This document shows, piece after piece, positions 53,365 to 62,300 of a stretch of DNA of 64,000 bases. A model generated the notes under the pieces. It did not search any database. It saw only the letters and a program-made list of their open reading frames with translations, and had not been told where the DNA came from. Location of the stretch: assembly GCA_001724265.1 (NCBI GenBank), contig MEDY01000117.1, forward strand, positions 1 through 64,000. The letters run 5' to 3'. This DNA is from Rhizaria sp. SCN 62-66. Taxonomy: Eukaryota > Rhizaria, unplaced. Position numbers and translations under genes: made by a program. Positions within the stretch are counted from its first letter, which is position 1; every line of letters begins with the position of its first letter.

Positions 53365-56300
53365 TTAGAAGAGCGCGCGGCACATGGGGCAGGTGCTGTG
53401 CCCGGATGACTCGAACCACGTGAGCAGGCAGTTTGCGTGGAACGCGGCGGCACATGTGTGGCACGAGAGCGACGGTAGCGCCACCACGCGCGCCGCGGCG
53501 CCCGATGACGAGCCCGACACGTGGACGGTGCTGAAGCAGATGGGGCAGGCCTCGATGCCCTCGAGGCGATGGCGGACCACGCCGGCCCACACCTGCAGCG
53601 CGCGCAGCAGCGGTGCGCCCTCGCCCGGGGCCGTGGCGCCGCGCATGAGCGTCTTGACCACGGCCAGTCGCGCGCGCAGCACGAACGACGCGCCCAGCGC
53701 GGCCGAGACCTCGCTGCCGCTGCTGCTGCCACGGTCGTCGCCGCCCGCATCGGAGCTCACGGCAGAGGCGGAGGCGTCGGCGGCGCCTACGGCCGCGGCG
53801 AGCATAGCGCGCCCGACGGCGTGCGTCATCGACACGGCCACGCCCGCGGCCGCGGCGAGCCCGCTGGCCTGAAACGGGAAGCCTGGCGTGGGGCGCAGCG
53901 TCAGACACAGCACCACGTCGCCGTCGTTGCCCGCCGCGCCCGCCGCGCTGCCGGTGAACTTGGTCAGCAGCGCCTCTGCCTCGGCCGACAGGCCCGTCCC
54001 GCCCTCGTCCGCCGCGGCGGCGGCGGCCGCGGCGGCGGCGGCCGCGGAGACGTGAGTCGGCGCGCGCAGCGCCATGGGCTTGGGGGTGAGCCCGAAAGCC
54101 TTGGCGGCCTTGCGGACCGCGGAGGCCGCGCCGCCGGTGGCGTAGACGGCGCGCAACATGGGCGCCGAGGGGATCGACGTCGGCGCGCCGGAGATGCTGT
54201 AGCTCGCGAAACCACTGTTGCTGCTACCGCTGCGATGAGACGGCGTGGCAGAGGACCACCAGGTCGCGGCGGGGCCAGAGCTGGCGGCAGCGGCGGCGGC
54301 GGCGGCAGCAAGCGCGGCGTTGGCTGCGGACACAGGCGGCAGCAACGGCGTTAGGCACTTGTACGACGCGTTGTTGTCGCCCGCGGCCGTCGCCGCGAGG
54401 AGCGCCGCGGCGACCTTGGCGCGCTCCACGACGGCGACGGTGGCGATGGCGGCGTCGTACAGTCCGTCCTGGCAGAAGACAGCGAACGCGGCGTCGGCGT
54501 CGGCCACGGCGGCCGCGGCGGCGGCGCGCGCAGCGATGCCCGCCGCCGCGCCCGCGCCCCCAAGGCGCCGCAGCGTCGGCTCCAGCAGCGTGGCGGCCGC
54601 GGCGTCGGGGGCAGCCCCGTGCAGCCCGAGCCGCGCCGTCGCGGCCGCGGCCTGCGCCTTGGCCGTCAGCACCAGGGGGGCAAACGCGCGCGCCATCAGC
54701 AGCGACGGCGAAGCCACCGCCACGTCGGCGTCGCTCGCACCCGCGCCCCCAGAGGCGCCAGCGCCGGCGTTGGACCTGCTGGCCAGCAGACGCGGGTTCG
54801 CCGCGGCCAGCAAACGCAAATGTGCGACGGCGAAGGCCGAGGTCGCGTTGGCGGTGGCGCGTGCGGCGGCAGGATCGCTGAGCGCGAGCGCGAGCAGCAC
54901 GCGCCACGCGACAGGACCGAAAAACTGCGTCTGGAAGACAAGTTCGGCCTCCTGCGCGCGCAGCTTGGCCAGGCGCGCGGCCGCGGCCGGGGACGGGGCG
55001 CCGCACGCCAGCGCGGTCGCGGCGGCGGCGGCCGCGGCGGCGGCCGCGGCGGGGCGGAGGCGGGCGCCGCGCGATGCAGAAGAGCCGGAGCCGGAGCCGG
55101 CGCTGCTGGCGTTGGCCGCGGCCGCGGAGGCGCGGGGCGGCAGCGCACCGTCCGCGAGCGCAACGACAGCGGGGGCCGCAGTCTCGGTCGAGTCATCGGT
55201 GTTTTTGACGCCGGTGGGCTCGGCGACGGCGACGGCCAGCGGCGCCCTTGCAAGGCCTGCAGCCTCCGGGGCGGCGGTACACGCCGTGTGTGAGTTGTAG
55301 AGGAGCGCGGTCATTGACGTGACGTCAAGCCTAATGCTGTCGTCGTCGCCCTCGCTGTCGTCGTCATCATCCGAGGACGACGGCGATGACGCAACGTTGG
55401 CGACGACCACGCCGCCCCGGCCGCCCTTGCGCTTGCTGGCGGTCTTGGCACGCGCCCTGCGCGCCTTGGCGGCTGCAGACCGGGAGCCCCGCGCCGCCAT
55501 GGTCTCGGTCGCGGCGGTGATGGCGCCCGAGAGCGCGGTCCAGCGCGGGCCCAGCCCGGTGCCCACGGCGACGGAGCGCAGAAGCCGCGCCGCGACGGAG
55601 CCCGACGCGAGCAGCAGCGGCCAGTGCCAGCGCCACGCGCCCGCCTCCCACCCGGCTACGGAGGACTCGGTTGAGACGGACTGTGTGGCGGCGCGGTGCG
55701 CGGCGAGCGACTCGCGGTAGCTGATGGCGAAGTACCCCATCGAGGCGTCGGTGGGCGCGACGGCCCCCGCGTGCAGCGAGAGAAGCGTGACGGCAGTGCG
55801 CGCGACGCCCACCGCGCCCGCCGTGTTGGCCGCGACGGCGGCGGCCACGGCGGCGGGCGAGGAGAGAGTGACGTCGCAGGGCGCGTTGGGCGCGGCCTGG
55901 GCCAGCGCGGCCACACTCGCGGCATGGCTGTGCTGACTCGCCACCTCATGGCTGCCGTGGGGGAGCTGCGGCGCGGCAGCGACAGTGAGCGCGGTAGGGA
56001 CGGTACCGAGGAGCGAGTCAAGCAGCACGGCGCCCCACGGCGCGTCCTCGTCGTGGTCAATGCCGCTGTCATAGGAGTAGTCGTCAGTGTCACGGCCATC
56101 GTTGTTGTTGAGACCGCTGCAGAGCGCTGCGACTGCGTCGTCATCACCAGCGTCGCAGTCGCCGTCCTTGCACTCGACGCTGTCGGTGGTGATCGCGCCA
56201 GCAGTGTCAGCGGCGCAAGAGTAGTCGGGCAGCGCGTGCGCCGTCTTGCCCAGCGCGACGTCAATGCCGAGCATCATCACTACGCTCGCCGGCGCCGCGG

Positions 56301-59300
56301 CCTCGACCGCAGCCGCCGCGGCCGCCGCGACGCACCCGGCGTGGCCGCAGCGGCCGCAGCCCGCGCCCGCGCCCGCGCCGCCGGCGAGCCCTGAGCTCAC
56401 GGCCGCGGCGACCGCGGAGGCGGCGGAGCGGACCGAGGCCGCCGCGGAGCCCAGGGCGGCGCGCGCAGAGCTCCACAGACCGGACTCAACCTTCTCAGCA
56501 TCAGCGCCAGCATCCGCCTCAGCGTCGGCGTCGTCAGAGTCCGACCCGTCGACGACCTCAGCGGTCGCGGTCGCGGCAGCGGCCTCGGCGGCAGCGGCCT
56601 CGGCGGCAGTGGCCTCGGCGGCGAGCCCGGCCTCCGCAGCGGCCGCCACTACGACAGACTGCGCGGCGGCGACGAGCGCGGCGTGCGGGAACGCGCACGC
56701 CAGCGCGCGGCGCGAGTAGCTCACGGTCACGTGTTCCGTGGCTTCCGCAAGGAGCCGGTGCAGCGGCGCGTCCGTCGGCAGGCGCAGCGGCAGCGCGGGC
56801 GCCAGCAGCCAGCGGCGCGCATCGCTCGCGGCCGCTGCTGTGGCCGTCGCGGCATCACCGGCGCTGAAAGCGCTCGTGGCGCTGGTCGCGGAGGCGAGCT
56901 CGATGACGGCGGCGCAGGCGAGGAGGTACGCGCGCGCTAGGCACCACGGCGGCAGCACCGCGGCCGGATAATACGGCGCGTCGGCCTCGTTGCCAGCGGT
57001 GCTGACGCTGGCGCTGGCGCCCGCGCTCGTGGCAGACGCCGCAGCAGAGGGAGTGGCAGCCTCGGGCGCGCTCAGAGGGGCGGCGTTCGCGGCGGCGTCG
57101 GCGGGCGAGAGCAGCGACGCGTACATAGGGTTGCTGATGAGGTCGTCGTCACCGCCATTGCCGTCAGCAGCGCTAGCAGCAGCGGTGGCAGCGGAGTTGG
57201 AGTCGCTCGCGAGCGTGAGCCCAGGCAGGGCCAGGCCCTCGCCACTGCCGTCCGCGTCGCCAGTCTTGCCAGCGGCGTCCTGACTGGCCTCCGCGGTGCC
57301 GACAGCCACGCCGGCCGCGACGCCCCAATAGTAGCTGGCGGCGACGCCGCCGCCGTAAGCGTTGCCGTCGCCGGCGCCGACCCCGGCCTCGGCCGCGGCG
57401 TCGGCCTCGGCCTGCGCGGCGGCGGCCGCGGCCGCGGACAGCGCCCCGCCGCGGCCGCCGCGCGCGGTGAGCGCAGCGCTAGCGGCCGCAGCGACCGCGG
57501 CGGAGGACGAGGTCGCGGTGCGCAGCTTGGCGGTCTCGCCGAGCGGGCCCGGGGCCGGGCGGTACAGAGCCAGACGGCGCAGCGCGTGCGGCAAGTACCG
57601 ACCGGCGCGCTTGCTGGGGGCTGCACTCGCGCTCGCAGCGGAGGAGACTGCGGCGGCAGCAACGGTAGGCAGCACAAGGCGCAGTAGCGGCCACGCGACG
57701 CCCGCGGCCAGCGCGGCGGCGGGGTGAGCCAGCAGCGCGATGAGCGTGTCGACGGGGGTCGCAGTGGAGGCGGCGCTGCTGTTGCTGTTGCTGGGCGCTA
57801 CAGCGGCCAGCACGGCGGCCGGCAGCGCAGTCGCGGTCTCACCAGTCGCGCTGCTGCTACTGCTGGACGTGAAGTGCGAGAGAAGAGTGCCGACCGCGAC
57901 CGCGGCGCTCGTCAGCGGCGCGGCCACAGAGTTTCCTCCAGAGGCAGTGACCGTGAGCCCGGTGACCGTGAGCGCGGTGACCGTGAGCGCGGCCGTAGCC
58001 TGGCTGAACGGACTGGGGATGGCGACAGGGCATTGCCACAGCAGCAGCGCGGCTGCGTCGCCCTCGCTCTCCGACACGGCCGCACTCACCGCGTTCGCTG
58101 CGTCGCTGGACGCAGAGGAGCCAATGACGGCGGCGGCGGCGGCGGCGGTAGGCGTGTGGGAGGGCGAGGCGGCGGGGGACGTGGCATAGAGCGAGCGCAG
58201 CACACGGTGCAACGGGGCATGCGCGCAGGCGCCGACCGTGGAGAGCAGCGGCGCGCGCGACAAGGCCGCTGCGGAGCCACTCTGGACCAGCGCCTTCGCC
58301 ACGCTCTGCCCAGTCGCGCCCTCACCGGACGCGGACGCGAGAGACTGGATGGAGGCGGGCAGCGTGGTGAAGGCGGCGAGCGCGAGCAGCAGCGCGCGGG
58401 CCGCGGCGTCGTTGCGCGCGCGCGTGCACAGCGCAGCCGCGGCGGGCGCGGCGGCGAGCGCAGCGGCCACAGCAGCGGTGCCCGTGGGCAGCAGACTCGC
58501 GCCGAACGCGGAGCCCGCAGCGACGGCCAGGGCGCTGGGCGCGGTGTAGCTGTGAGCAGCGAAGCCGGTGAAGGACGACCCGGCGGCGGAGACGGAGAGC
58601 AGCGAGCCCGCAGGCACCAGGATGCCCTCGCCTGCAGCAGCATCGATCGCGTCAGCGTCGTTGTTGGCAGCGACAGAGACGGATGAGGCAGTACGGTGCA
58701 GCTCGGCGGCGCTAGTGAAGATGACAGTCACGACGGCGGCAAGCGCGGCGGCGACTGACGCGGACGGCGCAGCCGTAGCGCGGGCGGCGGAGGCGGAGAG
58801 CGTCTGCAGCAAACGCAGTAACGCGTGTGCGACAGCGATGCGCGCGTCTAAGGGGTTCTTAGACAACGCGCTCGGCAGACACTTAGACTCGCCCGCGATG
58901 GCGGCGGCGACGCGTGCGAGTGCCGCAGCGGCAGCGCGGGAAGGAAGCTTCGCCGCAGCCGCAGTCGCAGCGGCCACAGATACGATGGCAACGTTAGTAG
59001 AAGCTGCAGCGGTCACGGCAGTAACGGTAGCGACCACGCTGTCCACGTCGATGTTGCCACTGTTTGCTGCCACGACGCCCGCCTTCACAGCGGCGACATA
59101 GGCCTCGCGCGCGCTGGCCGCGAGCTCGGCGCTCGACACGCGACTCGACTTCGATAGCGCCTCCGCAGCGGCTGACTGCGCAGCGTCGCGCGCGCGGGAC
59201 ATGGCGGCGACCGCGCAGTCCTCCGCAGCCGCCACGGCTGCCACAGCGCTGTTACTGTTGCCGCTGCTGTTCAGGAAGCGGCTCGCGACCGCGGCGGCGT

Positions 59301-62300
59301 TGGCGACTGCGGTGAGTGGCGCGACCCGGCGGCGGCCTCCGCAGGCGCGCGCGTTGGGCAGCAGCTCGCCCGCGTCGTCAAACTGGTCCGAACCGTAGTA
59401 TTCGTTGCCGCCATCGGGCAGCCACCATCCGTCGCCGTCGGCGGCCTCAGTCAAAGTCTCGGTGCTCGCGTCCGCGTCGGCGTCAGAATCAGCGCCTGCA
59501 TTGGCGAGAGCAGCGGTGAGGCCCTTAGTGACAACGGCGCGGCCATCGACACGGCGGTACTTAGCGGGCAAGTACGTTTGCAAGTCCTCCAGCAGCAGCG
59601 TCTCTGCGGCAACAACCGCGGCCGGCGGCGCACTCGCAGTGTTGTTTGCACCAAAGCCAGAGCCAGAGCCAGAGCCAGAGCCGGAGACGGAGCCGGAGAC
59701 GGGGGGACGCAGCGCGGCGGCGGCCGAGGCGGCGGCAAAGGGGCGCGCAGCGACGGCGAGGATGACGGCGACGGGCGCAAACGCGGCCCCAAGCGGGTTA
59801 CTCTCACTGCAGACAGCGCTAGAGCTCGAGCTGCAACTGATTACGGCGGTGTTGTTTGCGAGAACACCGACGCCCTGGAGCAGCGCGAGCAGCGGGGCGA
59901 ATGCGGGGAGACGCGCAGGGGGGATGACGCCGTTCGAAACAGACGCCACGGTGACGGACTTGAGTCCCTCACTCGCGCCCGCAGTTGCAGTGTCGCAGCG
60001 AGCGTAGCTATGGAAGAGGAGCGGGGTATCCGTAGTGACGGCCGCGGTTTCATGATCCCGCACCGCGTTGTTGAACGCCGTCGCGCCCGCCATCGCCCAC
60101 AGCGCGTTCGCGGCCAGCGCGACCGTGGCCGCAGCGGAGCAGGGCATCCAGCCCGCCGCACCGGCGGCGCCCGTGGCCGCCGCGGCCGCCGTGGCAAAGG
60201 CCGCGAGCGAGGGCGCCGACGCGGCCGCGGTAAGCGGAGGCAGCGGCAGCGGGTGAGCTGGCGCCCCGGCCGCGGCGCGCTCGGAGGCCGCCGCGGTGGG
60301 CAGCGCGGCGCCGGCCAGCGCAGCGGCGGCGAGGCCCGAGTTTAGGGGGTTCGCGGGGGACAGCAGCGACAGCGCGGCGGCGAGCACGGGCGCGGGCGCC
60401 GCGGCCGAGGCGGCGGCGGCCGCGGTGGACGCGGCGGCAGCGGCGGCGGCCACGGCGGCGGGAGACGCGGCGTGCTCGCCGGCGGTCAGTATGCGCGCCA
60501 CGACGGAGCCCAGCGCTGCAGTCGCACCGCTGCTGCTGGTGCTGCTAACAATGGCTGCAGTGCTGCGAGAATCGACAACGGGCGAAAGTGCGGGCAGCAG
60601 CGGCACGGCCTGGCTGCCGCTGTCGGCGGTCACTGCGACAGTCGTGGCGGCCGTGAGGGCGGCGGCGGGCTCAGTGGCCGCGGTCGTGACGTTGATGACG
60701 GCCTCCATCGCGATCAGGTCAGCCAGCACCATCGCAGGCGCAACGGCGTAACTCACTGCACTGGCGCCGAAGCTAGAGTTGGCGTTGGAGGCAGCGGCAG
60801 CGGCCAGGACACGCGGGAGACCGAGGCCGAGCAGCACGGCGCGCCATACAGGGCCGTGGAGCGCGCGGAGGCGTGCGGCGCACTCGAGCGCGCACGCGGG
60901 CGACACGGGTACAACAGCCCCGTCGGCAGGCACGGTCGAGAGTGGCGACGCCAGGGAGGACGACGCCGCCGCAGTTCCATCGATGTTGGTGTTGCTCGAG
61001 AGTGCGGTGAGCAGAGCGCGGGGAATCGCGCCCTGCGCGCCGGCCAGCAAAGCCAGCACGTACGCGCGCGGCGGCAGCAGTGCGGCCAGCACAGTCGCCC
61101 ACGCCGGGGCAGCCTCGCCGCCACACACGGCCGTATCGCGCACCTTGGTGTCGGCGCCGGTGTGCGTGAATGACTCGCAGTGCGCGCGCTCGCCGTCGCC
61201 GGCCAGGCCGACCCCCGCCTCGCCACTATGGCCCGCCGAAGCGGCGGCAGCGGCGGCAAGGAGCGCGGCGGCGCGTGCGACCCAGGCCTCGCCCCACATC
61301 TTTTGCGGCAGCAGCGCGGGCGCGGCGGCACCGAGTCCGGCCTCAGCCTCCACGTCGCCGCCCTCGGTCCCCACAGCGCTGGAGCCAGAACTAGCGGAGG
61401 CGAGGGTGGCGAGGGTGGTAAGCAGCACGCGGTCGCGGCGCGGCATGTCGCGGAGGTGTGGCACCAGGGCCCACACCGCTGCAGATGCGCTCACGGTCGA
61501 GGACGCGAAGGCGCCGGAGCCCGCGCCCACGGTCACTGCACTCGCGCTCGCGCTCGTCGTGGCAGCGGCGGCGATGGGGAGCAGAGGCAGCGCGGGGTGG
61601 CAATGCAGCTCGGCGCGGGTGAGGTGCGCCGCAAGCGGGCGCGCGGCAGCAGCGAGCGCGGCGGCCGGCAGCGCGCCAGTGGGGGCAGCGGCGGCCGCGG
61701 CGGCGACGGCGGCGGCGGCCGCGGCGCGCAGGGCGGGGTCGGGAGCCGTCCACTGCGTCGTGATGAGGGACGCGAGCAGCGCATTGGCCGCGGTCACGGC
61801 AGCAATGTTGTCGCTGCTCTTGTGCGCGCCATTGAGGGCCGCGGCGGCGATGATGGGCGTGAGCGCGGTGATGATGGCGGGCAGCGCGGCAGGGTGCACG
61901 CCCGTCACGGCGGCGGCGCGCGCGGCGGCGGACCTGCCGAACGACGTCGTCGACACGTTGTAATAGTAGCCATCGTCGTCGTCGTCGTCATCCTCGCTGT
62001 CGTCGCCGTCCTCGTCTTCGTCCTCGTCCTCGTCCTCGTTGCCGTCGACGTCGCGGCTACGAGAGCGCGTGAGAGCAAAGCCGCCGCCCGCAACGCGCTG
62101 CAGCCGCGCGGCGACGCGGGCGGACGCGGCGGGAAACAGCCCGTGGCAGCGCAGGGCGCCGGTTAGCGCCTCGGCAGCGGCAGCGACGGCCTGGTTCGCG
62201 GCGGCGGCGCCCGCAATGGGCTCACTGCTAGACGCCGCAGAGGCAGAGGCAGCGGCAGCGGCGGAGCCGGGAGTCAGCAGCAGACGCAGCGTGGCCGTGA

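Noticed and set aside
53395-53425. tRNA B-box-like sequence on the minus strand
   Set aside because: It lies inside the conserved RING coding sequence and no cloverleaf surrounds it.
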